The notes beneath the pieces are model-generated. The model was given only the letters and a program-made list of their open reading frames with translations, was not told the origin of the DNA and did not search any database. A DNA stretch of 64,000 nt, from the NCBI RefSeq assembly GCF_932274485.2, contig NC_065887.2:40443201-40507200 (forward strand), written 5' to 3'. The stretch comes from Patella vulgata. Its lineage: Eukaryota; Mollusca; Gastropoda; Patellidae. Of the stretch, positions 36,901-46,018 are shown piece after piece. The number at the start of each line of letters is the position of its first letter. Within the stretch, counting starts at the first letter, position 1. Both the position numbers and the translations under genes were made by a program.

Positions 36901-39900
36901 AAATATGATTTACTTACCTAATAAATCAATGTTACCTTTACGGAATTCATCCAATCCAGACTTCAGTTCCTGTTAATATAAAACAATTATATCAATTCCA
37001 GATGTTGTTTGAGGAGGAACAACACAGCTAAACGTTCCAACATCAATTAAATGCAAATGTGTCATGGCATCAGGTGTTCCAAAGATTGGTTGCCATTCAA
37101 TGAAACATACGCTTACAGCATCTAAGTCAAACAAGTCCAATAACCCCGAAAGTATATTGGCGTCTTCGTCCCTCGAATATAATTTCTCGCACAATTTAAA
37201 AAGCAATTGAAAAATAACTTTAGTATCTTGTGAGTGCATAAAAAGACTTGGCGACAACGACGAACACTTCTGTATAATGTCAAGTTTACTTGTTATTTGT
37301 ATGGATTTATTGGAGATAATTTTGAAATCATAATTTCTGACTACATTGGACTTCGACTATCAAATGTTTATTAAACATACATTATACAAGAGCTAAATCT
37401 GCCTGAAATGTTTAAAATATTATTAATTAGACATTAATTAACTCATCCAGGCAATAATCAACTGTCGATGGCATCAGATTTCTCCAATATTAAATAGATT
37501 AGAACAGTTCAGCCATATTTAGTTTTAAGCTAAAAATGGAGGAGCGAGACTTAGCTTCGAACAACCAGTACGGTGGTTGAAATTATTGCACACGTCTTGT
37601 CAAACCTTCAAAAGGCTAATATCTTCGCTCCCAATAGAGTAATTTGAATTAAATTTTCAAATTATTCATTTTACATTATCTATTTTCGAACGGCTATTAG
37701 AGTTAGAACGGCTAGCTCTTTATCTAAATCTTTCATTTTGAGTGAAGCCTGTACCATAACAGACCCGGGACTGTACAGCACAGTGGACGTTTACGGCTTG
37801 CCCCGAAATCCATTCACTTGATTTGATATTTGTTTATTTGGTGCATTGTCTATTTTCTGTCTTGTCCGTAGGCTTATCTTGTAGATTTTTGTTTTGCGTG
37901 TAATGCGGTCCTCTAGCACTTACTAATGTATCTTTAAATACGATTGACATGTCTGATGGATATTCAATATGTTGTAGAACAGTCCAGGATTTAGGATACA
38001 ACCGATGAGGTGAGAATTTCAAGAATAAGATAAAAATATTAATTCTATACGTACCTGTAATCCTGCCAATAATTCGTCATATGTAGTAATACCTGGTTCG
38101 TTATCTCGATGGCCTTTATAATCTAATAACAAAGAGTGTAATAGATTACTTTATATTTTGTGAGAATAATACCAGCAATAACAATACAAGTAAATCAACC
38201 GATTATAATAATTTACTTTGTATTTTGTGAGAATAATACCAGCAATAAGAATACAAGTAAAATAACCGATTGTAATAATTTACTTTGTATTTTGTGAGAA
38301 TAATACCAGCAATAAGAATACAAGTAAAATAACCGATTATAATAATTTACTTTGTATTTTGTGAGAATAATACCAGCAATAAGAATACAAGTAAAATAAC
38401 CGATTATAATAATTTAATTTATATTTTGTGAGAATAAAACCAGCAATAAGAATACAAGTAAACCAAAGGGTGTTGGATGCTAATATGTCACACGTCCACA
38501 CATACGGATCGACATGGGCAGTCAAATAGAGGTATTTTGTAACAGGGGCATAGTGACCCATGACTTTGTATGAGGAACAAGATCCCGTTCGGGCCCCAAG
38601 AAAACGACATTGATATGTGTGTGCGGGGGGGGGGGGGCTCCCAGTGCCACCGGGTAATACTGGGTTGTGTGGAACATGTTTTCTTTTTCGGGTAACCCGA
38701 CCAACCCATCACAAAACCTACCGACTTTTTATGTTTGTTAGTGTCAAGAGAAATAAAACCAGCGGTTCCCAGGCAAGATGCGCCCACAGTTTGCAAGAGA
38801 TGGATAAAGAGCAAGCTTATAAAAAAGCGGCTTTTCGTACAATCAGGGGCCATAATCCAGACCGTGATGGTCTGAAATGTGCGAATATCGAAAGGGACTG
38901 AGGTATTTGTGATATAAAGATATAATTTAAGTTTTATCAAAATCGGATATAAAATGTGACTTCTAGAAGGTTCACAACCAGTGATGGGATTTTGTCCGTA
39001 TATTCCGGACATGTCCGACGCTATTTTCCAAACGCCCTAAATTGTTCGACCAGGAATATGCCCAATCGGACATCAAGACATGGTAAATAATATTCAAAAT
39101 TCCAAAATTAATATAGTGTACTGAGTGCATAACTACCACTCAACCCGATTATCGTTGATAATAGGCTGGATTGATTAGGTAATTAAGTGATCAACGTATT
39201 TATCGTTTTATGCCGCCTATACACCTACCTTGATTTACTACTTAATCTACCTTGATTGGCTGACTTAATTCTTTGTTGGACAATTCATCAATTCAATCCT
39301 GAACAGAAGTCATTGCTTCTCCTTCGTCGAACTATACTATTCAAAAAAAGTAGGGGATATTTGATTTTGGGGGCATAATACTAAAATATGCAAATGACTA
39401 CGAAAAAGGTCACTATAGAACCTAACAGAAGAAACATTTGCAGTTACATGTGACGCCCAAACGCACCAATAGCTACCGCATGGAATGCAGGTGATGCTTG
39501 GGATCATCATGGGGGTCCAACCCAAGATTTGCACTACTCTGACTTTGCATGCTACAGATCGGCACAACACAGGCGGTTGTGGCGCGGACGATGAATGTTT
39601 CTCAGTCTGTCATAAGCAGGCTATGGTCCAGATACCGTGATACACAATCTGTACAGGACAGACCACGCTCAGGTCGACCAAGGGCGACAACTCAAGCCCA
39701 GGATCGATTTATCCGTACCTTGGCCTTGAGAAATCGTGTCATCACAGCAAATCAGATCAGCGCTCGTCTTCAAACAGACACTGGTGTGAGAGTGAGTGGC
39801 CAGACGATTCGGAATCGACTGCATAGGGGTCACCTTCGCGCCCGACGTCCTCGCGTGATCCCTTGTTTGAGAGATCATCACATTCAGGCAAGACGTCACT

Positions 39901-42124
39901 GGTGTAGGGATCGTCAACACTGGGATAATCGACGCTGGAGCAATGTGATGTTTTCAGATGAGTCAAGGTTCACTGTTGATTTTTTGGACAGACGTAGGAG
40001 GGTGTGGCGTCGTCGAAACGAGCGCTTCCAAGACGTTAACGTCATCAGACATGATCGATTTGGGGATGGTTCTGTTATGGTGTGGGGAGGCATCACTGTT
40101 GCTGGAAGAACGGCTTTACATGTTGTTGCATGGCGTGTTACAGGCCAGTACTACCGGGACAACATCTTGGCAGTCCATGTTGTGCCGTTCGCACGACGTC
40201 ATGGCCGCCGTTTCATCTTCCAGGATGACAACGCAAGATGTCACAGGGCCAGGATCGTTACAGGTTACCTCCAACAACAGAACATCACCACATTACCTTG
40301 GCCAGCACTGAGTCCCGACCTCTCCCCCATCGAGCATGTCTGGGACATGCTTGGACAGAGGTTACGTCAACAACGTCCTGCCAATGTCCAAGAACTTGCT
40401 GCTGCGTTGCAACAGGAATGGGACAATCTGGACCAAAATGACCTTAGACGTCTCATTAGGAGTATGCCACGTCGGATCAATGCTTGTTTGGCAAACAGAG
40501 GAGGATTTACCCGTTACTGACTTGGTTGTGATGCTGTGGTAACTTTGCTGTTTGACCCCGGGCATCATTTTACCCTTATAATGGTCAGTCTGTGCCTTAC
40601 TTAGTCTAACGATCATTTGGAATAAATCGATGAATGTGAACTTCATTTCATTTTGTCATTTGTTTCTTCGTCAGTTTCATTAGGTGACTTTAATAACACT
40701 TAAAAATCAAATATCCCCTACTTATTTTGAATAGTATATATATCAATCCAATCTACGTGATTAACCATTGTCTCACGTTTTAATCTGCTTGATGTCGGAC
40801 GTAGACATTAGTCATAGATGTCACATATCCTAATAGTATATAACACCGCAAATCAATATACATTGTGTCCGATAACTTGTCTGTGATATTTCTTAGTGGA
40901 AGCCGAAGTTAAATAAAGCTATTTCACACACACACGCAAAATGAAAGTAGAAATCTTGCGAGACACGTGGAATTAAGAGGTGTAAACGTGCCGAATGTAA
41001 TACGTCTGATGTCGGGAGAAAAGATTCTATTTTGATGGCATATTGTCGGATTTATGATCATATTTTGAATGGGGTTTATGTTCACGAAATTCGAACTCAA
41101 CCGACATTACGGTGTTGTTGTGATACAGTCGAACGATTGTTTAAATCGGATAATAATTGTGACATCTAGAGGGACCACAACCTACAAACGCGATTTTTCG
41201 TACAGAGAGAGAGAGAGAAATGGGGTTTAACGTCCACGTCCACTAGGTCATTTCGGGACTAACATATGGTTTAATTTTATTTCAATAATTCGCTTGCGCG
41301 TGGGGGTCTTTAGCAGTGGGAGGAAACCGGAGGACCCAGAGAAAACCCACGAGGTTGGACAGGTGACCCTACTCCTTGTCACGTAATTTTTCGTACAATC
41401 AGGGATCATAATTCAAGAAGTTATGATCCGATATGCGCACATATCAAAAGGAACCTAGCTAGATCTTTGGGTTATAAACATGCATTTCAAGTTTCATCAA
41501 AATCAGATCAAAATTGTGACCTTTTGAGTGTTCACAAGATAAAAACGTGAATTTTCGTAAAACAGGGGCCATGATCCATGAAGTTTTGATCTGATACATG
41601 CCAATATCGCCAGGAACCGAGATCTTTAGGAGATAAACCTTTATTTCAACTTTCGTTAAAATCGGATAAGAATTGTGACATGTAGAGTGTCCAGAAAACA
41701 AATTGTTGACGGACGGAAGGACAGGGTCGACAACAATATACGTCCACATGAAAATGTGGGCGTATAAAAATTATTTCATATCTGCCTGGTATTATACAGA
41801 CGGAAACTAACCTGGTTCGAGCTTAAATACAGCATTATAATATTGATTGTCATATAGAGCAGCTATAAATTTATCATAACCAGTGTGACCACACCCTAAA
41901 ACTATGTTCAGTATTTTCTTAGCGGCGACTTTTTTACTATCCTTCTTTGCCTTCTCTACTTCCTCCATATCATCCTCATTGAAGGCATGTTTTTCAAATA
42001 AAGAATCTGCTACACATATTGGATTATATTTTATGTGATCGATAAGAAATACGAAATTATCTTGAATCTTGTTATATTGTTCATCTGGAAGTCTTCCTCG
42101 AGTACTTCCGCCACCTGACGCCAT
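31591..42124 (-). CDS. CARD-nSTAND-ankyrin protein, left copy (interrupted)
   Basis: Exons: complement of 41812-42124, 38055-38122, 36918-36969, 36686-36727 and 31591-33992, with GT-AG borders and phases matching the right copy. As it stands the product is about 958 residues. Order: CARD (1-105), linker, STAND ATPase with Walker A GAAGDGKT and Walker B LYIIDDMYG, helical region, canonical ankyrin repeats, then only the first composite ankyrin unit. Near 31662-31664 the run is AAA where the right copy has AAAA (55751-55754). Past that point the frame ends at 31591 in 24 codons without ankyrin character. STAND ATPases with CARDs are usually sensors that recruit caspase- or kinase-type partners; that role here is inference. 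The A-run indel could also be a sequencing error. Confidence 0.75.
34470..34610 (-). mobile_element. SINE family A fragment, intron of left copy
   Basis: TGAGGTTTAACGTCATATTG, CTGGGCTAATGGAGA, AACTGCCAAGAGTTCTTG and ACTAGACCTCGGTTTATCGT. Same position as 58560-58700. Confidence 0.8.
35064..36380. mobile_element. Hairpin-ended composite repeat, intron of left copy
   Basis: Bounded by TACGCCCACATTTTC at the left and its inverse GAAAATGTGGGCGTA at the right; the right end is itself a hairpin (ACGTCCACAT...ATGTGGGCGT). Inside are tandem units of about 290 bp with CGTACAATCAGGGGCCATAA, AAATCGGATAAAAATT and TTTTGGGCCGATTTTCACGA. A GGAC-rich stretch (ACGGACGGACGGAC) precedes the right end. No transposase. 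Confidence 0.75.
36686..36727 (-). CDS. Left copy exon 4 (linker)
   Basis: 42 nt, phase 1 on both sides; encodes a basic stretch KRSIDSHRLRTMK. Acceptor TTTCAG, donor GTAGAG. Skipping it keeps the frame, so it may be optional. Confidence 0.65.
36918..36969 (-). CDS. Left copy exon 3 (linker)
   Basis: 52 nt, phase 0 in and 1 out; encodes ELKSGLDEFRKGNIDLL. Acceptor TTAACAG, donor GTAAGT. The right copy has a 67-nt counterpart. Confidence 0.7.
36973..37257 (-). other. Open stretch conserved in both units, next to exon 3
   Basis: 94 open codons ending in TAA three bases before exon 3. The last 46 residues (VCFIEWQPIFGTPDAMTHLH... TSGID) are about two-thirds identical in the right unit (61279-61500), with the same stop. 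No start or donor fits. It may be a relic of an older exon or an alternative end. Confidence 0.35.
38055..38122 (-). CDS. Left copy exon 2 (linker)
   Basis: 68 nt, phase 1 in and 0 out; encodes DYKGHRDNEPGITTYDELLA and GLQ. Acceptor ATTAG, donor GTACGT. No domain recognised. Confidence 0.7.
38135..38465. repeat. 67-bp minisatellite, 5 units, beside exon 2 of left copy
   Basis: TGTGAGAATAATACCAGCAA plus AATACAAGTAAAATAACCG recurs every 67 bp. The right unit has one copy (about 62085-62140). Confidence 0.92.
39335..40736 (+). mobile_element. Tc1-like transposon, 1402 bp
   Basis: Ends are inverted repeats of about 34 bp (TACTATTCAAAAAAAGTAGG and, inverted, TACTATTCAAAATAAGTAGG), flanked by TA on both sides. 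It carries one transposase ORF. Confidence 0.92.
39549..40520 (+). CDS. Tc1-like transposase (DD34E), apparently intact
   Basis: 323 residues. Paired HTH domains lie at the N terminus (AVVARTMNVSQSVISRLWSR, then RPRSGRPRATT and a second HTH with VSGQTIRNRLH). The catalytic triad is D in MFSDESRFTV, D in FQDDNARCH and E in PDLSPIEHVWD. There are 34 residues between the second D and the E. A TGA lies 9 nt upstream of the ATG, so the start is fixed in this frame; many relatives have about 15 more residues at the N terminus, so slight truncation is possible. It cuts and pastes its own element at TA sites. Codon use is GC-richer than the surrounding DNA, as expected of a recent arrival. Confidence 0.92.
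   Translation: MLQIGTTQAVVARTMNVSQSVISRLWSRYRDTQSVQDRPRSGRPRATTQAQDRFIRTLALRNRVITANQISARLQTDTGVRVSGQTIRNRLHRGHLRARRPRVIPCLRDHHIQARRHWCRDRQHWDNRRWSNVMFSDESRFTVDFLDRRRRVWRRRNERFQDVNVIRHDRFGDGSVMVWGGITVAGRTALHVVAWRVTGQYYRDNILAVHVVPFARRHGRRFIFQDDNARCHRARIVTGYLQQQNITTLPWPALSPDLSPIEHVWDMLGQRLRQQRPANVQELAAALQQEWDNLDQNDLRRLIRSMPRRINACLANRGGFTRY
41205..41385 (-). mobile_element. SINE family B, 5'-truncated, with 12-bp target duplication
   Basis: (GA)n tail then GGGGTTTAACGTCCACG through GGTTGGACAGGTGACCC. It is flanked by ATTTTTCGTACA at 41193-41204 and 41386-41397, a site inside the composite repeat. Confidence 0.93.
41812..42124 (-). CDS. Left copy exon 1: CARD
   Basis: 313 nt from ATG (MASGGGSTRGRLPDEQ), phase 1 out, donor GTTAGT. 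About 90 residues of helical CARD-like sequence with ADSLFEKHAFNEDD, then KKILNIVLGCGHTGYDKF and AALYDNQYYNAV, where the G-x-x-x-YDKF-x-AL pattern fits CARD helices 4-6. The right-copy exon differs at about 19 residues. Confidence 0.8.
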
Positions 42125-42204
42125 TTTGTTAGAGTCTATTTACCGCTATACAATTGTTCTCTCAACATATATAAATTTAGTTTGACTTTTCCGTTTTCTT
42201 CCTC

Positions 42205-42213
42205 TTTCGTTTC
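42205..42213 (-). promoter_or_regulatory. IRF-like motif upstream of left CARD exon
   Basis: GAAACGAAA on the minus strand contains the core AANNGAAA bound by interferon-regulatory factors, about 80 bp upstream of the ATG. A TATATA stretch lies between (about 42164-42170). Both are present in the right unit. Function is a guess. Confidence 0.3.
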
Positions 42214-42764
42214 ATTTTGTACCTAGAAAACATTACAAAATAAAAAATAAATAAAATACAAAATAATATAAAATTTCTAAAATTGAATGTCGATATTTTC
42301 CCACTTTATGGAAGAATCAACGAAGAATTTGGTGAATATTCATGATAGATTAATAGATTTAAGATTTTGGTTACGTTGAAATGTTGAATGGTGGATAGTT
42401 ACATGTTTTGTATGGCATTTATGTTGACCTCTCGATCTATTATCGAAGAAGACTGATTGAATTTACAATTTGTGTCAGGTTTTGGTGAATATTCATGGAT
42501 TAGATGATGAGTAAGTTACTAGACATGCATTGATGAAATAGCCTACTAAAATGACGTTACTTCCTATAGATGTCTTTGACCAAGCCTAGTGAGTTATGTA
42601 ATCCATGTGACATTAAACGCGAGACATAAACTGATTATTGGGACAAAGCATTTGAACGTCAACAATTTACAGTTTGTTAGTCATGTGGAATCCCCAAACG
42701 AGAAGATGTATCGAGTGTTAGTCTGGTGGATCCACCACAGAACCTTGTTTTGTTTGAATAATTT

Positions 42765-42895
42765 TTTCTTGGCGGAGGACTCGGAGAAAACCCACGAGGT
42801 TGAACTAGCGACACTATTCATTGTCCCGAAGCCACGCCACTTGAATCAATGACAGATCTTATGATCTAAAGCGTACGCGTTAAACCATCCAATAG
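42765..42895 (-). mobile_element. SINE family B 5' part
   Basis: CGGAGGACTCGGAGAAAACC, CACGAGGTTGAACTAGCGAC, then the tRNA-like head remnant (CTTATGATCTAAAGCGTACG). The same element begins at the window end (63950-64000). Confidence 0.8.
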
Positions 42896-42971
42896 CCCCC
42901 CGTACACTATTCTAAGTAAAGTTGCGGTCATGGACCAGGAAGGAGCCCCGTCAGCTACACTAATTGGATCG

Positions 42972-43303
42972 CCTGTTTTGCAGGTTCTCTCTCTCCGGAA
43001 TCGAACCCGATTCCCCGTTAAGCGTCAACAACGTGGAAGGTAAGTCGCCAATTGACAGAACAGACACTTCGTGGTAAAGCAGTCTTGGGTCCCGGAAAGA
43101 CACCGTTATCAGCACAGTTGGGTGGGGGACCACGGTGCATGGCATGTATTATCTCTTTATTTACCACATCCATTAGAACAACCCATTTTTCATCAAGAAA
43201 CCTTATCTGACTAAAGAGCCGTTCTCAGTTTTGGCTTGCTCATGAAAGAAACGTGCCCGAACTTAAACTTGCATGTCTGAAGCACTAGCTAGGATCAACC
43301 ATA
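42972..43303 (-). pseudogene. 18S rRNA-like 5' fragment, divergent or degraded
   Basis: On the minus strand the order of landmarks follows the first 370-400 nt of eukaryotic 18S rRNA: TGGTTGATCCT (43291-43301), a CATGCAAGTTTAAGT-like stretch, ACTGAGAACGGCTC, GAGATAATACATGC, CTGTGCTGATAACGG, AAGTGTCTGTTCTGTCAATT, and GGGGAATCGGGTTCGATTCC plus GGAGAG (42991-43016). It is shorter and clearly diverged, and homology stops after GAACCTGCAAAACAGGCG. 43304-43500 (GC-richer) could be attached spacer. Recognition rests on memory of the 18S sequence. Confidence 0.6.
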
Positions 43304-43962
43304 TAGCTTTCACGAGTTGAGAGATAGCACCACGAGTAACCGCCCCAGTCGCAGACCCCTCCGTCTGCAAACTCAAGAGAGATCAGGACCCGAACAGCGG
43401 GGACGACCGAGAAGGAGAATAGTAGCCAGGACTGACCACACACGTAAAGTCGAGATGGGCGACATGCGAGAGACAAGCTCGAGCGGTGTCGTGTAGATGG
43501 TAATCGATGGGCGCTGATTTAGCTCATGTTCCGCAAAAAGGGTCGTTTACGGTACATATACCAAAAGCTTATGGCAGTATACTAGACTCAAAATTCTAAC
43601 ATGCTATCGTCTAATTTCTAACTTCTATTCATGTAATTTCTAACTTCAATTCATGTAATTTCTAAATTAAGACAATGTATAATCCAACTACTTTTTTTGT
43701 TCAGTGTAAATTTTAATTCTGTTTCATCTTATTTCTATTATTAAGACGAAAAATGTCTACTTTGTTGTCGCTTTACATGTTAAGCATGAAAGTCAAACAA
43801 ATTTAGAATTTTGATACTTCTACTTAGCAACCATCATTATGACGTCGTTTGGTGTCGCCACCGTGTGATCGGGACCATTATGTTGATACCAACGACTTGC
43901 TCTTCGTCAGGTTGAATGGTTTAGCGGAGTGTTGAAAATGAAAACAACATCGATCGTGACAT

Positions 43963-44190
43963 GAAATGAAATGGGGTTGAACCTCCTACTGTTCTGCTCC
44001 GAACTGGGCTAATGAAGACGGGCATACGCCATACAGTGTACTATGAGGGAAATTTTGCACGGACAGCGGCACTACGGCCTACTCTTATATCGAATTCCAA
44101 CTGTCAAGGGATCTTTTACTTGCACACCAATGTGTACACGGGACCTCGGTTTTTCGTCCCATCCGAACGATTAGACAGCTGTCCTTGTCA
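43963..44190 (-). mobile_element. SINE family A, 5'-truncated, in foldback loop
   Basis: ATGAAATGAAATGGGGTTGA tail through CTGTCCTTGTCAGG. It ends where the right arm begins. Confidence 0.88.
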
Positions 44191-44340
44191 GGCAACACCA
44201 AACAACGACATAATGATGGTTGCTAAGTAGAAGTATCAAAATCCTAAATTTTTGTTTGACTTTCATGCTTAACATGTAAAGCGACAACAAAGTAGACATT
44301 TTTCGTCTTAATAATAGAAATAAGATGAAACAGAATTATA

Positions 44341-45877
44341 TACTCAGCCAAATTAAAAACTTGACACTGATGAATTTCAACAATTTTTTTTTTCTGGTAA
44401 GTCAAATAAATTTTAAAGTGTTTCTAACGATAGTAAGTAGTAAGAAGCCTTTAATTTCATAAAATCTTAAAGTCACTTGGATCACGTGACTTTTGAGCAT
44501 ATAAAGATGAAAAACCTGAAAAACACGTGCAAACACAAACTCGTGAGGTCAATCGATGCAAGTTTGCTTAAACTGAACACGCACACGTAACTTGAACTGG
44601 AAAAACAAATTAAAATTGTTATTTTCACCTTTGTTAGAAAATGTCGTGCCTTTCAAATGTAGAACGTCTACGTGCTATAGGTAGGCTCTATGCTGGTCAG
44701 TCTGTGGTCACTGTTGCAAGAGCCTTTAATTGTTCACGCCAGACAATAATTAATCTTAGAATGAGAGTGCTTCAAACTGGAACTATTGCCGACTGCCCAA
44801 GGGCGGGAGCGCCACGTGTGACGTCACTCCAGGAAGATCAAGCAATACGATTACGTCATCTTAGAAACAGATTTGTCACTGCAACCTCCACAAGTAGAGA
44901 GATGTTTGGTGGAAGGGTAACTGCACAAACTGTTCGAAATCGCTTGCAGGCTGCTGGTCTTCGAGCTCGGAGGTCCTATAATGGACCAATATTGACACCT
45001 CTTCATCGCCGTAACCGACTTGTGTGGGCCACAAGACACATGAGATTTACTCAAAGACAGTGGAATTCGGTTGTCTTTAGTGACGAATCTCGATTCACTT
45101 TGAGATTTGCCGATGGCAGGGCCCGAGTGTACCGCAGACGAGGTGAACGTTACGCTCATGTATGCGTCAGAGAAGTTGACCGATTTGGTGGCGGCAGCGT
45201 CAGGGTTTGGGGTTCTTTTTGTGCACATGGACGTTCTCCTCTTGTTATTGTCCAAGGGAACTTAAATGCTGTCCAGTACAGGGATCAGATTTTGCAACCT
45301 GTTCTTCTTCCGTATAAGCAGAGACATGGGCCTGGACTAACGTTTCAACTAGACAATGCTCAACCCCATACAACAATTGCTACCAAGAATTTTTTAAGAA
45401 ATGCCGGTGTCCAACTCCTGGATTGGCCGTCGCTTAGCCCTGACCTTAATCCTATTGAACACATCTGGGGCGAACTGGGTCGACGTGTTCGTCAGCAAGT
45501 GAATCCACCACTGACGTTGCAGGACATTCAACATGCTCTTGCTGAGCAGTAGCGACGTCTTCCTCGGGTAGTGTTTACTAATGTTCTGAGATCCATGAGA
45601 AGACGTTGTGTGGCAGTACGAGACGCTAGAGGAGGCCACAACCGTTACTAAACACTTTATTCCGATTGTTCTCCAAGTCTGTGAATTTCATTTTGGGGGG
45701 TACTGTGACATCACGAACGTTATCAATGTCAAGGACTTTCGGCGAGACGTATTCTTGCTTTCTGTTGATGTCAAGGTCGTCTGTGCACAACATAACACTA
45801 AAATAGTTGCCTTAAACCAAATATTAAAAATCTAGTCCCAAAAATCCTGAGTGTTAATTTTTTAATTTGGCTGAGTA
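44341..45877 (+). mobile_element. Second Tc1-like transposon, 1537 bp
   Basis: Inverted ends TACTCAGCCAAATTAAAAA at the left and TTTTTAATTTGGCTGAGTA at the right, with TA on both sides (44339-44340, 45878-45879). It sits in the right arm of the foldback element. Confidence 0.9.
44641..45651 (+). pseudogene. Tc1-like transposase (DD34E) with one internal stop
   Basis: Starts at ATG (MSCLSNVERLRAIGRLYAGQ) with N-terminal HTH. Catalytic residues are intact: D in VVFSDESRFT, D in FQLDNAQPH, E in PDLNPIEHIWG, with 34 residues between the last two. A TAG at 45550-45552 interrupts it 303 codons in. The same frame then continues for 32 codons (RRLPRVVFTNVLRS... GGHNRY) to TAA, the usual family end. 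The lost tail lies after the catalytic domain. Only distantly related to the transposase at 39549. Confidence 0.88.
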
Positions 45878-46018
45878 TACATTGGCTTAGTTGGATTATA
45901 CATTGTCTTAATTTAGAAATTACATGAATAGAAATTAGAAATTACATGAATAGAAGTTAGAAATTAGACGATAGCATGTTAGAATTTTGCGTCTAATATA
46001 CTGCCATAAAAGCTTTGG

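Larger units (their letters stand above)
38777..41765. mobile_element. Second composite repeat in intron 1 of left copy, with nested insertions
   Basis: The left edge GATGCGCCCACAG and body (CGTACAATCAGGGGCCATAA) and the right edge (ACGTCCACATGAAAATGTGG) match the element at 35064-36380. It is interrupted by the Tc1 at 39335-40736 and the SINE at 41205-41385. The right unit lacks it. Confidence 0.65.
26530..42960. repeat. Segmental duplication, unit 1
   Basis: A direct copy of about 49150-64000. Matching landmarks in the same order: TGCCCTTTAATTACATGACG, the AT-rich repeat, a family A SINE, the ankyrin/ATPase exon, the composite repeat in the intron, the linker exons, the CARD exon and the upstream region. 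Edges are approximate. Identity is very high over 31.7-36.8 kb and 42.1-42.8 kb and lower elsewhere. Confidence 0.9.
43561..46018. mobile_element. Long foldback element with about 290-bp arms, carrying nested insertions
   Basis: The left arm 43561-43858 is inverted relative to 44191-44338 plus 45880-46018. Landmarks: AGCTTATGGCAGTATACTAG, AACATGCTATCGTCTAATTT, CTTTACATGTTAAGCATGAA, AGCAACCATCATTATGACGT. The right arm is split by a Tc1 element (44341-45877) and the loop holds a family A SINE. Confidence 0.85.

Noticed and set aside
39669-40096. Minus-strand open frames in the Tc1 element
   Set aside because: Antisense to a transposase whose catalytic motifs are clear on the plus strand.
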